This document shows positions 37,936 through 47,348 of a DNA stretch of 64,000 nt, piece after piece. The notes under the pieces were generated by a model. The model ran no database searches, had not been told where the DNA came from, and saw nothing but the letters and a program-made list of their open reading frames with translations. The stretch comes from Streptomyces uncialis (lineage in GTDB: Bacteria > Actinomycetota > Actinomycetes > Streptomycetales > Streptomycetaceae). The position numbers and the translations under genes are program-made. Every line of letters starts with the position of its first letter. Position 1 is the stretch's first letter. The DNA is taken from positions 5,665,501 to 5,729,500 of the forward strand of contig NZ_CP109583.1 in assembly GCF_036250755.1 (NCBI RefSeq), written 5' to 3'.

Positions 37936-38922
37936 TCACAGTTTGCGCAGGCTGAGCCGCTGCACCTTGTGGTCCGGGCCCTTGCGGACGATGAGGGTGG
38001 CGCGGCCCCGGGTGGGGGCGACGTTCTCCACCAGGTTCGGCTTGTTGATGGTCCGCCAGGTCGTCCGCGCGTACTCCATGGCCTCCTCCTCGGAGACCTG
38101 GGTGTACTTGCGGAAGTACGACGACGGGTCCTGGAACGCGGTCTCCCGCAGCTTCCGGAACCGGCTGAGGTACCAGCGTTCGACGTCCTCCGTGCGGGCG
38201 TCCACGTACACGCTGAAGTCGAAGAAGTCGGCGAGCCCGACCCGGGTGCGGCCGTCGCGGCCGGGCAGGGCGGGCTGGAGGACGTTGAGGCCCTCGACGA
38301 TGAGGATGTCGGGGCGGCGGACGGTGAGCCGTTCCCCGGGCACGATGTCGTAGATCAGATGGGAGTAGACCGGTGCGGTGACCTCGTCCTTGCCCGCCTT
38401 GATGTCCGCGACGAACCGGGTCAGCGCCCGGCGGTCGTACGACTCGGGGAAGCCCTTGCGGGACATCAGTCCGCGTGCCTTCAGCTCCCGCATCGGCAGC
38501 AGGAAACCGTCGGTGGTGACCCGCTCGACCCGGGGGTGCTCCGGCCAGCGGGCCAGCAGCGCCTGGAGCAGCCGGGCGACCGTCGACTTGCCGACGGCGA
38601 CCGACCCGGCGACCCCTATGACGAAGGGGGTGCCCGTCTGGGAGCCCTGCTCGCCGAGGAAGGTGTTCAGCGCGCCGCGCAGCCCGTCCGTGGCCCCGAC
38701 GTACAGGTTCAGCAGCCGGGACAACGGCAGATAGATGTCACGGACCTCGTCCAGGTCGATGACGTCACCGAGTCCGCGCAGCCCCTCGACCTCGGCGGCG
38801 CTGAGCGGCAGCGGGGTCTTGTCGCGCAGCGCGCTCCACTCCGCCCGGGTCAGATCGAGGTACGGGGACGCCTCCGGCCGGGACCGGGGGGCGCTGGGCG
38901 GCAGGGAGACCGGGGAGATCAC
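37936..38922 (-). CDS. coaA: Pantothenate kinase, type I
   Basis: 328 residues from the GTG at 38922 ([29 protein letters not shown]). P-loop [23 protein letters not shown], and VEGLNVLQ are conserved; it catalyses the first step of CoA synthesis. The frame extends to 39045, but that part is low-complexity. No RBS precedes the GTG, and GACAAT ends 6 nt before it, so the mRNA is probably leaderless. Divergent from glmS. Confidence 0.95.
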   Translation of the reverse strand: MISPVSLPPSAPRSRPEASPYLDLTRAEWSALRDKTPLPLSAAEVEGLRGLGDVIDLDEVRDIYLPLSRLLNLYVGATDGLRGALNTFLGEQGSQTGTPFVIGVAGSVAVGKSTVARLLQALLARWPEHPRVERVTTDGFLLPMRELKARGLMSRKGFPESYDRRALTRFVADIKAGKDEVTAPVYSHLIYDIVPGERLTVRRPDILIVEGLNVLQPALPGRDGRTRVGLADFFDFSVYVDARTEDVERWYLSRFRKLRETAFQDPSSYFRKYTQVSEEEAMEYARTTWRTINKPNLVENVAPTRGRATLIVRKGPDHKVQRLSLRKL

Positions 38923-39047
38923 CTGTTCATTGTCAGGGCTGGGCGGCGGGGACGGAGCGTGGGCTATCTCACTGGATGCCCTGTGCACCGGTCCGGGCCT
39001 GTCCGCTCTCCTGTCCGCCCTGGTCCGTTTCGGGCCGCCGGGCACCG

Positions 39048-39108
39048 GCTCCCGCTCCGGCTCCGGCTTCGGCTCCGCCTCCGGCTCCGGCTCCGGCTCC
39101 GGCTTCGG
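39048..39108. repeat. Hexanucleotide run in coaA-glmS spacer
   Basis: About ten imperfect copies of GGCTCC-type hexamers (GGCTCCGGCTCCGG, with GGCTTC and GCCTCC variants). It is located midway between two divergent promoters, ~80 bp before glmS and ~125 bp before coaA. Confidence 0.8.
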
Positions 39109-39174
39109 TGGGGCGTCTTGCTCCGGGCGCGCGGAGCGGGCGGCGGTACGCCGAGCGGGGCGCCACCCCGCGCG

Positions 39175-39180
39175 TAGGCT
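39175..39180 (+). promoter_or_regulatory. -10 box of leaderless glmS
   Basis: TAGGCT ends 7 nt before the glmS ATG at 39188, and no RBS is present between. Transcription would begin at or next to the A of ATG. Confidence 0.6.
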
Positions 39181-39187
39181 GCCCCCT

Positions 39188-41035
39188 ATGTGCGGAATCG
39201 TGGGGTATGTGGGGTCTCAGTCGGCGCTCGACGTGGTGCTCTCGGGGCTGCGGCGGCTGGAGTACCGGGGCTACGACTCGGCGGGCGTCGCCCTCCTCGC
39301 GGACGGCGGGCTGGCCGCCGCCCGGCGGGCCGGGAAGCTGGTCAATCTGGAGAAGGCCCTGCTGGAGCGGCCCCTGCCCACCGGGTGCACCGGGATCGGG
39401 CACACCCGCTGGGCCACCCATGGGGCGCCCACCGACACCAACGCGCATCCGCATCTGGACAACGCGGGCCGGGTCGCCGTCGTCCACAACGGCATCATCG
39501 AGAACTTCGCGGCCCTGCGGACGGAACTCGCGGCACGCGGGCACACCCTCGGCTCGGAGACCGACACGGAGGTCGTCGCGCATCTGCTGGCCGAGGAGTA
39601 CGCGGCGGGCGCGGACCTCGGGGAGGCGCTGCGACGGGTCTGCCGGCGGCTGGAGGGCGCGTTCACGCTGGTCGCGGTGCACGCCGACGAGCCGGACCTG
39701 GTGGTGGGCGCGCGGCGCAACTCCCCGCTGGTGGTGGGCGTGGGGGAGGGCGAGGCGTTCCTGGCGTCGGACGTGTCCGCGTTCATCGACCACACCCGGT
39801 CCGCGATCGAACTCGGCCAGGACCAGGTGGTGGAGCTCCGCCGGGACGGGGTCACCGTCACCGGCTTCGACGGACGGCCCGCCGAGGTGCGTTCGTACCA
39901 TGTGGACTGGGACGCGTCGGCCGCCGAGAAGGGCGGCTACCCGTCCTTCATGCTCAAGGAGATCGCCGAGCAGCCCAGGGCGGTCGCGGACACCCTCCTC
40001 GGACGGATCGGCCCCGAGGGGACGCTGACCCTGGACGAGATCCGCATCCCGACCCGGGAGCTGCGGGAGATCGACAAGGTCGTCATCGTGGCGTGCGGGA
40101 CGGCGTTCCACTCGGGTCTGATCGCCAAGTACGCCATCGAGCACTGGACCCGGCTGCCCTGCGAGGTGGAGCTGGCCAGCGAGTTCCGCTACCGGGACCC
40201 GATCCTGGACGCCCGCAGCCTCACCGTCGCGATCTCCCAGTCGGGGGAGACCATGGACACCCTGATGGCCCTGCGGCACGCCCGTGAACAGGGTTCCCGG
40301 GTGCTGGCGATCTGCAACACCAACGGTTCGACGATCCCCCGTGAGTCCGACGCGGTGCTGTACACCCACGCCGGGCCGGAGATCGCGGTGGCGTCCACCA
40401 AGGCGTTCCTGACCCAGCTCGTCGCCTGCTACCTCGTCGCCCTGTATCTGGCGCAGGCGCGCGGCAACAAGGACCCGGAGGGCATCCGTTCGGTGATCCG
40501 GGACCTCGCGGGGGTCCCCGGCGCGATCGAACGGGTCCTCGCCGGGATGGAGCCGGTCCGGGAACTGGCCCGGTCCCTCGCGGACCAGGACACGGTGCTG
40601 TTCCTGGGACGTCATGTCGGGTACCCGGTGGCGCTCGAAGGGGCGCTGAAACTCAAGGAGCTCGCGTACATGCACGCGGAGGGGTTCGCCGCGGGGGAGC
40701 TGAAGCACGGGCCGATCGCGCTGGTGGACCGCGGGCTGCCGGTGGTCGTCGTCGTCCCGTCGCCGCAGGGGGAACCGCTGCTGCACGGGAAGATCGTCTC
40801 CAACATCCAGGAGATCCGGGCCCGGGGCGCCCGGACCGTGGTGATCGCGCAGGAGGGCGACACGGAGGTCGTCCCGTACGCGGACCATCTGATCAGCGTC
40901 CCCGCGACCCCGGCGCTGCTCCAGCCGCTGGTGACGACGGTCCCGCTCCAGGTCTTCGCCTGCGCGCTGGCCACGGCCCGGGGCAACGAGGTCGACCAGC
41001 CGCGCAATCTCGCCAAGTCGGTGACGGTGGAATGA
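39188..41035 (+). CDS. glmS: Glutamine--fructose-6-phosphate aminotransferase (isomerising)
   Basis: 615 residues; makes glucosamine-6-P from fructose-6-P and glutamine. Met-Cys start (MCGIVGYVG) gives the N-terminal nucleophile Cys after Met removal; glutaminase motifs GHTRWATHG and HNGIIENF follow. Two SIS domains hold [18 protein letters not shown] and the C-terminal [16 protein letters not shown] far longer upstream open frame is antisense to coaA and rejected. No glmS ribozyme-like leader is possible if the mRNA is leaderless. Confidence 0.97.
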   Translation: MCGIVGYVGSQSALDVVLSGLRRLEYRGYDSAGVALLADGGLAAARRAGKLVNLEKALLERPLPTGCTGIGHTRWATHGAPTDTNAHPHLDNAGRVAVVHNGIIENFAALRTELAARGHTLGSETDTEVVAHLLAEEYAAGADLGEALRRVCRRLEGAFTLVAVHADEPDLVVGARRNSPLVVGVGEGEAFLASDVSAFIDHTRSAIELGQDQVVELRRDGVTVTGFDGRPAEVRSYHVDWDASAAEKGGYPSFMLKEIAEQPRAVADTLLGRIGPEGTLTLDEIRIPTRELREIDKVVIVACGTAFHSGLIAKYAIEHWTRLPCEVELASEFRYRDPILDARSLTVAISQSGETMDTLMALRHAREQGSRVLAICNTNGSTIPRESDAVLYTHAGPEIAVASTKAFLTQLVACYLVALYLAQARGNKDPEGIRSVIRDLAGVPGAIERVLAGMEPVRELARSLADQDTVLFLGRHVGYPVALEGALKLKELAYMHAEGFAAGELKHGPIALVDRGLPVVVVVPSPQGEPLLHGKIVSNIQEIRARGARTVVIAQEGDTEVVPYADHLISVPATPALLQPLVTTVPLQVFACALATARGNEVDQPRNLAKSVTVE

Positions 41036-41093
41036 GTCCGTCCGTCCCCTGTCCGGGACGCGGCCGGGCGGGCCGGGCCGATACGGTGACGGG

Positions 41094-41462
41094 GTGATCA
41101 TCGGGGTGGGCATCGACGTGGCGGAGATCGACCGGTTCACCGCGTCGCTGGAACGGACGCCGGGGCTGGCGGACCGGCTGTTCGTGTCGGCGGAACTGCT
41201 GCTGCCGAGCGGCGAACGGCGCGGCGCGGCCTCGCTGGCGGCACGGTTCGCGGCGAAGGAGGCCCTGGCGAAGGCGCTGGGCGCGCCGCCGGGACTGAAC
41301 TGGACCGACGCGGAGGTGTTCGTGGAGGACAACGGACGGCCGCGGCTGCGGGTGCGCGGGACGGTCGCCGCGCGGGCCCAGTCGCTGGGGGTGCGCTCCT
41401 GGCACCTCTCGCTGAGCCATGACGCGGGGATCGCCTCGGCGGTCGTCATCGCGGAGGGGTGA
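41094..41462 (+). CDS. acpS: Holo-[acyl-carrier-protein] synthase
   Basis: 122 residues; transfers 4'-phosphopantetheine from CoA to [17 protein letters not shown] (metal Asp8) and [14 protein letters not shown] (Glu/Lys) are the family motifs, with [10 protein letters not shown] near the end. GTG at 41094 lies 6 nt after TACGGT without an RBS: probably leaderless. It depends on CoA made by coaA nearby. Confidence 0.96.
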   Translation: MIIGVGIDVAEIDRFTASLERTPGLADRLFVSAELLLPSGERRGAASLAARFAAKEALAKALGAPPGLNWTDAEVFVEDNGRPRLRVRGTVAARAQSLGVRSWHLSLSHDAGIASAVVIAEG

Positions 41463-41676
41463 CCCACGGGTCCGGCCCGTCGCCGGAACCCGGTCCGCCC
41501 ATGCGCGTGGTCGGCGCGGGTGGCGACCGCGCACGCCGTCCGCGAGCAGCCGGTGCCGCTGTCCTTCGCTCTGACGGCCGGTTCCCCGTGGCCGGAACCC
41601 TGCCCGCGCCCGCCCGTACCGCCGTGCGGCGCAGTTCCCCGGCCCGCCGCGCGCCCGCTGCGGCAGACTCGGCACC

Positions 41677-43119
41677 ATGCGTAGCGCTCATCATGCGGAG
41701 ACCGTCCGGCACGCCGAGGCCGAACTGATGGCACGGCTCCCCGAAGGGACGCTGATGCGGCGGGCCGCCGCCGGGCTCGCCGCCGTCTGCGCCGATCTGC
41801 TCGGCCGGGTCTACGGGGCCCGGGTCGTCCTGCTCGTCGGCAGCGGCGACAACGGCGGCGACGCGCTGTACGCGGGCGCCCTGCTCGCGCGCCGGGGCGC
41901 CGGGGTCAGCGCCGTGCCGCTCGCGCCCGGGCGGACCCACCCGGGCGGACTCGCCGCGCTGACCGGGGCCGGCGGCCGGGTCGCGGACGACCCCTTCGCG
42001 GTGCTCGCCACCGCCGACCTCGTCCTCGACGGGATCACCGGGATCGGCGGCCGGGGCGGACTGCGGCCCGACGCGGTGCCGCTGGCCCGCGCGGCCCGCG
42101 GCTCGGACGCGGTGATCGTCGCCGTCGATCTGCCCAGCGGGACCGAGGCGGACAGCGGGGAGGTCCGCGGCGAGGCGCTGCGCGCCGACGCGACGGTCAC
42201 CTTCGGTACGTACAAGCCGGGGCTGCTGATCGACCCCGCGCACACGTACGCGGGCACCGTGCGGCTCGTCGACATCGGCCTCGGCCCGTATCTGCCGGAC
42301 CCGCCGCCGCTGGAGGCCCTTCAGCACCAGGACGTGGCGCGGCTGCTGCCGGAGCCGTCCGGCGAGAGCGACAAGTACCGGCGCGGGGTGGTCGGGATCG
42401 TCGCCGGGTCGGCCCGCTATCCCGGCGCGGCCGTGCTCGCCGTCGCGGGCGCGCTGCGGGGCGGCGCCGGGGCCGTCCGGTACGTGGGGCACGCCGCCGA
42501 CGCGGTGATCGCCCGCTTCCCGGAGGCCCTGGTCCACTCCGGGCCGCCCGCCCGTGCGGGACAGGTGCAGGCGTGGGTGGTGGGGCCGGGCCTCGGGGAC
42601 GACCCGGACGTGGTCCGTGAGGTGCTGGAGTCCCGTGTCCCCGTCCTCGTCGACGCGGACGGGCTGCGCCCGCTGGACCCGGCGACGGTACGGGACCGGG
42701 GGGCGCCCACGCTGCTCACCCCGCACGCGGGGGAGGCCGCCGCGCTGCTCGGGGTGTCGCGGGGGCGGGTGGAGGCGGCGCGGCTGGCCTCCGTGCGGGA
42801 GCTCGCGGCGCGGTTCGGGGCGACCGTGCTGCTCAAGGGGTCCACCACGCTGGTGGCCTCCCCCGACGGGTCGGTGCCCGTGCGGGTGAACCCGATGGGG
42901 ACGCCGTGGCTCGCCACGGCGGGCAGCGGGGACGTGCTGTCGGGGCTCGCGGGGTCGTTGCTGGCGGCGGGGCTGGGGGCGGCCGACGCGGGGGCCGTGG
43001 CGGCCTATCTCCATGGGCTGGCGGGGCGGGATGCCGCGGGGCGGGGGGTGCCGGTCACCTCGTTCGAGGTGGCCGACGCGGTGGGGGGTGCGTGGGGGAG
43101 GGTCCGGTCCCCCGGCTGA
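41677..43119 (+). CDS. nnr: Bifunctional NAD(P)H-hydrate epimerase / ADP-dependent dehydratase
   Basis: 480 residues. N-terminal YjeF epimerase domain (~1-215) with VVLLVGSGDNGGDALYAGALLARRG; C-terminal ADP-dependent (S)-NAD(P)HX dehydratase (~225-470) with GVVGIVAGSARYPGAAVLA, LLTPHAGE and the catalytic-Asp motif TAGSGDVLSG. Repairs damaged NAD(P)H. CAGACT ends 7 nt before the ATG and no RBS is seen, so leaderless translation is likely. Confidence 0.95.
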   Translation: MRSAHHAETVRHAEAELMARLPEGTLMRRAAAGLAAVCADLLGRVYGARVVLLVGSGDNGGDALYAGALLARRGAGVSAVPLAPGRTHPGGLAALTGAGGRVADDPFAVLATADLVLDGITGIGGRGGLRPDAVPLARAARGSDAVIVAVDLPSGTEADSGEVRGEALRADATVTFGTYKPGLLIDPAHTYAGTVRLVDIGLGPYLPDPPPLEALQHQDVARLLPEPSGESDKYRRGVVGIVAGSARYPGAAVLAVAGALRGGAGAVRYVGHAADAVIARFPEALVHSGPPARAGQVQAWVVGPGLGDDPDVVREVLESRVPVLVDADGLRPLDPATVRDRGAPTLLTPHAGEAAALLGVSRGRVEAARLASVRELAARFGATVLLKGSTTLVASPDGSVPVRVNPMGTPWLATAGSGDVLSGLAGSLLAAGLGAADAGAVAAYLHGLAGRDAAGRGVPVTSFEVADAVGGAWGRVRSPG

Positions 43120-44060
43120 GGCCCGTCCTCGGTCGCGCGTCCGAGGTCTGTCCGGCGGGACGCGCTTCGTTCCCGTGCGGGTCGCCTTTGCTTGCGCTTC
43201 CGAGGTCTGTCCGGGTGGACGCACCTGTTGCCTGTGCCGTCGCTCGTGGGGTGCGCAGTTCCCCGCGCCCCTGGGTGCTGCCCCTTCGGGTTTGTTCGTC
43301 GGGTGCGGGCCTGCCCTCGTCTTTTGCGCAGTTCCCCGCGCCCCTTTGGGGCGCATCCGGCCGGTCCTTTGGGTCGGTGCCGGTCGGGATTCTCCGTCCT
43401 CGCTCCAACGCGCTCGGTACGACGTCCCTCTTGCCCGACTGAAGAGCATCGGAGTCTGCGGGCAGAGATTCCCGCCCACCCCCTCCCGCAGCCCCGCGAC
43501 TGCGGGAGGAGGATGGTTCAACCCGCCCCGGGCTGACACCGGCCCGCAGCCTGACCCCACCCGCAGCCGGAGAACAGCCCCAGCCGGGCGCCCCCAAAGG
43601 GGCGCGGGGAACTGCGCACCCCCGTCCGGCCCGCACGGGAAACAGGTACGTGCAGGTGTGGAACCTCAGGGGCGCGGGGAACTGCGCGAGCAACCAAGGA
43701 CCACCCGCACCCGAGCGGGAACCGAAGGGGGCGCGACCGAAGGGGCGCGGGGAACTGCGCACCCCGTCCGACCTGAACGGGAACGAAGTACGTGCAGGTG
43801 TGGGACCCCAGGGGCGCGGGGAACTGCGCGAGCGGCCGAGGGTCATCCGCAGCCGGACGGGAACCGAAGGGGGCGCGACCGGAGGGGCGCGGGGAACTGC
43901 GCACCCACGAACGCCCCGTACAGGGACAGGTGCGTGCAGGTGTGGAACCCCAGGGGCGCGGGGGAACCGCGCACCCCACGGGCGACGGCACGGGACAAGT
44001 GCGTTCAGCACAGGGAACCTCGGAAGCGCGAGCGAAGGCGACCTGCGAGAATCGGCGGCG
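43120..44060. repeat. 941-bp gap: dispersed repeat array
   Basis: Eight copies of the core lie near 43251, 43325, 43587, 43667, 43737, 43808, 43883 and 43950, the first two on one strand and the rest on the other. The six co-directional ones recur every ~65-80 bp with CGTGCAGGTGTGGAACC-like linkers, alternating two linker types. The longer conserved block sits at 43361-43500, where the orientation switches. No gene. Confidence 0.85.
43361..43500 (+). repeat. Long repeat block, copy 1
   Basis: Directly follows a core copy and its hairpin GCGCCCC-TTT-GGGGCGC. Conserved landmarks: GTCGGGATTCTCCGTCCTCG, then GAAGAGCATCGGAGTCTGCG, then GGCAGAGATTCCCGCCCACC, then CCCTCCCGCAGCC. The same order recurs in four other places in the window. 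Confidence 0.85.
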
Positions 44061-45281
44061 ATGAGCCAGACACCGCCCCCCCTGAGCCGAGTCCGCGCCG
44101 AGATCGACCTGGACGCCCTGCGCGCGAACGTCCGCACGCTCCGCGCCCGCGCCCCCCGCTCCGCCCTGATGGCGGTCGTCAAGTCGGACGGCTACGGCCA
44201 CGGCGCCCTCCCCTGCGCCCGCGCGGCGATCGAGGCGGGCGCGACCTGGATCGGCACGGCCACCCCCCACGAGGCCCTGGCCCTGCGCGCCGCGGGCATC
44301 CGCGGCCGGCTGATGTGCTGGCTGTGGACCCCGGGCGACCCCTGGCGCGAGGGCATCGAGGCCGACCTCGACATGTCGGTCAGCGGGATGTGGGCCCTGG
44401 CCGAGGTGACCGCCGCCGCCCGGGACGCGGGGCGGCCCGCCCGTATCCAGCTCAAGGCCGACACCGGACTCGGCCGCAACGGCTGCGCGCCCGCCGACTG
44501 GCCCGAGCTGGTCGCCGCCGCACTCGCCGCCGAGGCCGCCGGGACCGTCCGGGTCACCGGCCTGTGGTCGCATCTGGCCTGTGCCGACGAGCCGGGCCAC
44601 GCCTCGATCCCGGCCCAGCTCGACACGTTCCGGCGGCTCGTCGCGTACGCCGAGGGCGAGGGGGTGCGTCCGGAGGTGCGGCACCTCGCGAACTCCCCGG
44701 CCGCGCTGACCCTCCCGGAGACCCACTTCGACCTGATCCGTACCGGTATCGCCATGTACGGTCTGTCGCCCGCGCCGGAACTGGGCACCGCCGCCGAACT
44801 GGGACTGCGTCCCGTGATGACGCTCAGCGCCTCGGTGGCCCTGGTCAAGGGTGTGCCGGGCGGTCACGGGGTCAGCTACGGCCATCACTACGTCACCCCG
44901 GCGGAGACCACCCTCGCGCTGATCCCCGCCGGTTACGGCGACGGCATCCCCCGGCACGCCTCCGGCCGGGGCCCGGTCCTCGTCGGCGGCGAGTGGCGGC
45001 GGGCCGCCGGACGGATCGCGATGGACCAGTTCGTGGTGGACCTGGGCGGGCAGAAGATCCAGGAAGGCGCCGAGGCCGTGCTGTTCGGACCGGGGGACCG
45101 GGGCGAACCGACCGCCCAGGACTGGGCCGAGGCGGCGGACACCATCGCGTACGAGATCGTGACCCGGATCGGCGCCAGGGTCCCCCGTGTCCACCACGGC
45201 GGCACCCGGGCCACGACCGTGCCGACCGCGCCGGGCGCCGCCGCGGTCACGGCAGGGCGCGGCGAGGGGAGTCGTACATGA
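44061..45281 (+). CDS. alr: Alanine racemase
   Basis: 406 residues; makes D-alanine for peptidoglycan. PLP lysine Lys41 in AVVKSDGYGHGALP and the second-base Tyr in VSYGHHYVTP are present; GRIAMDQFVVDLG matches the C-terminal domain. ATG at 44061 (MSQTPPPLSRVRAEIDLDAL); the upstream open frame is repeat DNA. The 4-nt overlap ATGA couples it to the hydrolase gene. Confidence 0.96.
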   Translation: MSQTPPPLSRVRAEIDLDALRANVRTLRARAPRSALMAVVKSDGYGHGALPCARAAIEAGATWIGTATPHEALALRAAGIRGRLMCWLWTPGDPWREGIEADLDMSVSGMWALAEVTAAARDAGRPARIQLKADTGLGRNGCAPADWPELVAAALAAEAAGTVRVTGLWSHLACADEPGHASIPAQLDTFRRLVAYAEGEGVRPEVRHLANSPAALTLPETHFDLIRTGIAMYGLSPAPELGTAAELGLRPVMTLSASVALVKGVPGGHGVSYGHHYVTPAETTLALIPAGYGDGIPRHASGRGPVLVGGEWRRAAGRIAMDQFVVDLGGQKIQEGAEAVLFGPGDRGEPTAQDWAEAADTIAYEIVTRIGARVPRVHHGGTRATTVPTAPGAAAVTAGRGEGSRT

Positions 45282-46522
45282 GTGACAGCGGTGCGCAGGC
45301 CGTCACCGACGCGGTGGCCTCGGTCGCCTCGGCCGGTGAGGTCTGGCGCAAGGGCGCCGGTATCGCGGGGGTGGCGATCGGCGTGGTCGCGGCGGGCGCG
45401 GCGGCGGGAGTCGCGATCGAGCGGCTGACCGTCGGCCGGGGCATCCGCCGCAGGGCGCGGCTCGCCCTCGACTCGACCGGACCGTACGGAGCGCTGCGCG
45501 GCACGCCCGGTACGGCGTCCGCCGACGACGGCACGGAGCTGTACTACGAGGTCGACGAGGTGGGTGAGCCCGACGCGGACCTCGCGCCGCGCCGCAGACG
45601 GCTGTTCGGCCGCCGTGACCCCGCCCCCGTCACCGTCGTCTTCAGCCACGGCTACTGCCTCAGCCAGGACTCCTGGCACTTCCAGCGGGCCGCGCTGCGC
45701 GGTGTCGTGCGTACCGTCCACTGGGACCAGCGCAGCCATGGCCGCTCCGCGCGCGGAGCGGCCCAGGCGCAGTCCGGCGCCCCGGTCACGATCGACCAGC
45801 TCGGCCGGGACCTGAAGGCCGTCATCGACGCGGCGGCGCCCGAGGGCCCGCTCGTCCTCGTCGGGCACTCCATGGGCGGGATGACGATCATGGCCCTGGC
45901 CGACCAGTACCCGGAGCTGGTGCGGGAGCGGGTCGCCGGGGTCGCGCTGGTGGGGACGTCGGCGGGACGGCTCGCGGAGGTCAGCTACGGGCTGCCGGTG
46001 GCCGGGGTGAACGCGGTGCGGCGGGTGCTGCCCGGGATGCTCAAGGTGCTGGGCCAGCGCGCGGAGCTGGTGGAACGCGGGCGGCGGGCCACCGCGGACC
46101 TCTTCGCGGGGATCATCAAGCGGTACTCGTTCGCCTCGCGCGACGTGGACCCCGCGGTCGTCCGGTTCGCGGAGCGGCTCATCGAGAGCACGCCCATCGA
46201 CGTCGTCGCGGAGTTCTACCCGGCGTTCGCCGAGCACGACAAGAGCGAGGCGCTCGTCCGCTTCGACGGGCTGCCCGTGCTCGTCCTCGCCGGGGACAAG
46301 GACCTGATCACCCCCAGCGAGCACAGCGAGGCCGTCGCCGACCGGCTCGGCGACGCGGAACTCGTCCTCGTCCCGGACGGCGGGCACCTGGTGATGCTGG
46401 AGCACCCCGAGGTCGTGACCGACCGGCTCGCCGACCTCCTGACCCGCGTGGGAGCCGTCCCGGCAGGTACTACCGTGGACGGTTATGGAGCAACGAGCGG
46501 TACCGCGCGACCGGGCGGCTGA
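45278..46522 (+). CDS. Alpha/beta-fold hydrolase, membrane-anchored
   Basis: 414 residues. An N-terminal hydrophobic stretch (AGIAGVAIGVVAAGAAAGVAIE, ~32-53) is a likely membrane anchor. The hydrolase core has VVFSHGYCLSQDSW, nucleophile elbow LVGHSMGGM with Ser198, LVLAGDKDLITP (Asp) and GGHLVMLEHPE (His). Coupled to alr and overlapping tsaE by 38 nt. This linkage is common in Streptomyces; the substrate is unknown. Confidence 0.9.
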   Translation: MSDSGAQAVTDAVASVASAGEVWRKGAGIAGVAIGVVAAGAAAGVAIERLTVGRGIRRRARLALDSTGPYGALRGTPGTASADDGTELYYEVDEVGEPDADLAPRRRRLFGRRDPAPVTVVFSHGYCLSQDSWHFQRAALRGVVRTVHWDQRSHGRSARGAAQAQSGAPVTIDQLGRDLKAVIDAAAPEGPLVLVGHSMGGMTIMALADQYPELVRERVAGVALVGTSAGRLAEVSYGLPVAGVNAVRRVLPGMLKVLGQRAELVERGRRATADLFAGIIKRYSFASRDVDPAVVRFAERLIESTPIDVVAEFYPAFAEHDKSEALVRFDGLPVLVLAGDKDLITPSEHSEAVADRLGDAELVLVPDGGHLVMLEHPEVVTDRLADLLTRVGAVPAGTTVDGYGATSGTARPGG

Positions 46523-47036
46523 CCCGGTCGACGCGCGGATCACGGTCACGTCCCCCGAACGCATGCGGGAGCTGGGCGTGCGCCTGGCCGGACTGCTGCG
46601 CCCCGGTGATCTGGTGATGCTCACCGGTGAGCTGGGCGCGGGCAAGACGACGCTGACCCGGGGCGTGGGCGAGGGCCTGGGTGTCCGGGGCGCGGTCACG
46701 TCCCCCACGTTCGTCATCGCCCGGGTGCATCCGAGTCTGGTCGGCGGCCCCCCGCTCGTGCACGTCGACGCGTACCGCCTGGGCGGCGGGCTGGACGAGA
46801 TGGAGGACCTGGACCTCGATGTGTCGCTGCCCGAGTCCGTGATCGTCGTGGAGTGGGGCGACGGCAAGGTCGAGGAGCTGTCCGACGACCGGCTGCACAT
46901 CCTGATCGACCGCGCGGTCGGGGACACCACCGACGAGGTCCGTACGGTCACCCTGCGTGGGTACGGGGACCGGTGGGCCGGGGCCGCGGGGGAGGGCGGG
47001 GGGTTCGCCGGACTCGTGGCGCCGTCCGCCGGCTGA
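46485..47036 (+). CDS. tsaE: tRNA t6A biosynthesis ATPase TsaE
   Basis: 183 residues. P-loop GELGAGKTT (~48-56), SPTFVIARVH, and HVDAYRLGG, EWGDGKVEEL are family motifs. TsaE resets the TsaBD complex in N6-threonylcarbamoyladenosine synthesis; tsaB and tsaD are encoded 1.8 kb downstream. The start lies inside the hydrolase gene; TACCGT ends 8 nt before the ATG and no RBS is seen. Confidence 0.93.
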   Translation: MEQRAVPRDRAADPVDARITVTSPERMRELGVRLAGLLRPGDLVMLTGELGAGKTTLTRGVGEGLGVRGAVTSPTFVIARVHPSLVGGPPLVHVDAYRLGGGLDEMEDLDLDVSLPESVIVVEWGDGKVEELSDDRLHILIDRAVGDTTDEVRTVTLRGYGDRWAGAAGEGGGFAGLVAPSAG

Positions 47037-47107
47037 CATTTTCCGACGCGGTGTCGGGAAGATGTTGCGCCGGGCCGGTCGTCCGTGTTCACATGGGGTG
47101 AGACGCA

Positions 47108-47125
47108 GGTTAGGTGTACCTAACC
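47108..47125. promoter_or_regulatory. Iron-box-like palindrome
   Basis: GGTTAGGT-GT-ACCTAACC: a perfect 8-bp inverted repeat with a 2-bp centre. It matches about 14 of 19 positions of the DtxR/IdeR/DmdR iron-box consensus as I recall it. It ends 31 nt before the start of a 63-residue ORF. Confidence 0.6.
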
Positions 47126-47156
47126 ATTCCTGCCCCCGGAGCACCAGGAGGCGCCC

Positions 47157-47348
47157 ATGCAGGCGAAAGAGCGGGTCGCGCTCACGTCCACGGGGTCCGA
47201 GGGGGTGGTGTCGATGAGCGAGCTGCTGGCCGCGGGTGCGGCGGCGAGTGCGGTGTCGACGCCGCCGGTCGTCCCGTCCGCGAGCACCGGGACTCCGTCC
47301 CCCGCCCCGTCCCCGGCTCCGTCCGAGGACCACGCGGAAGCCGCATAG
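47157..47348 (+). CDS. Small Ala/Pro/Ser-rich protein of unknown function
   Basis: 63 residues (MQAKERVALTSTGSEGVVSM...SELLAAGAAASAVSTPP, then a Pro/Ser tail). ATG preceded by CAGGAGGCGCCC, a near-perfect RBS. No signal peptide or membrane helix of full length. The iron-box-like palindrome just upstream suggests derepression under iron limitation. Family not recognised; the good RBS and dedicated operator argue that it is real. Confidence 0.6.
   Translation: MQAKERVALTSTGSEGVVSMSELLAAGAAASAVSTPPVVPSASTGTPSPAPSPAPSEDHAEAA

Noticed and set aside
39109..39187. A glmS ribozyme before glmS
   Set aside because: No room or recognisable core; the -10 box lies 7 nt before the ATG, and the ribozyme is mainly a Firmicutes feature.
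39045..41734. Long minus-strand open frame (over 900 codons) opposite glmS and acpS
   Set aside because: It is the GC-bias shadow of glmS; its protein is Arg/Gly/Pro-rich without motifs, whereas the plus strand encodes complete GlmS and AcpS.
43013..45277. Very long plus-strand frame joining the repeat array to the alpha/beta hydrolase
   Set aside because: Only the part from the ATG at 45278 has protein-like sequence; the rest is repeat DNA and the wrong frame of nnr and alr.
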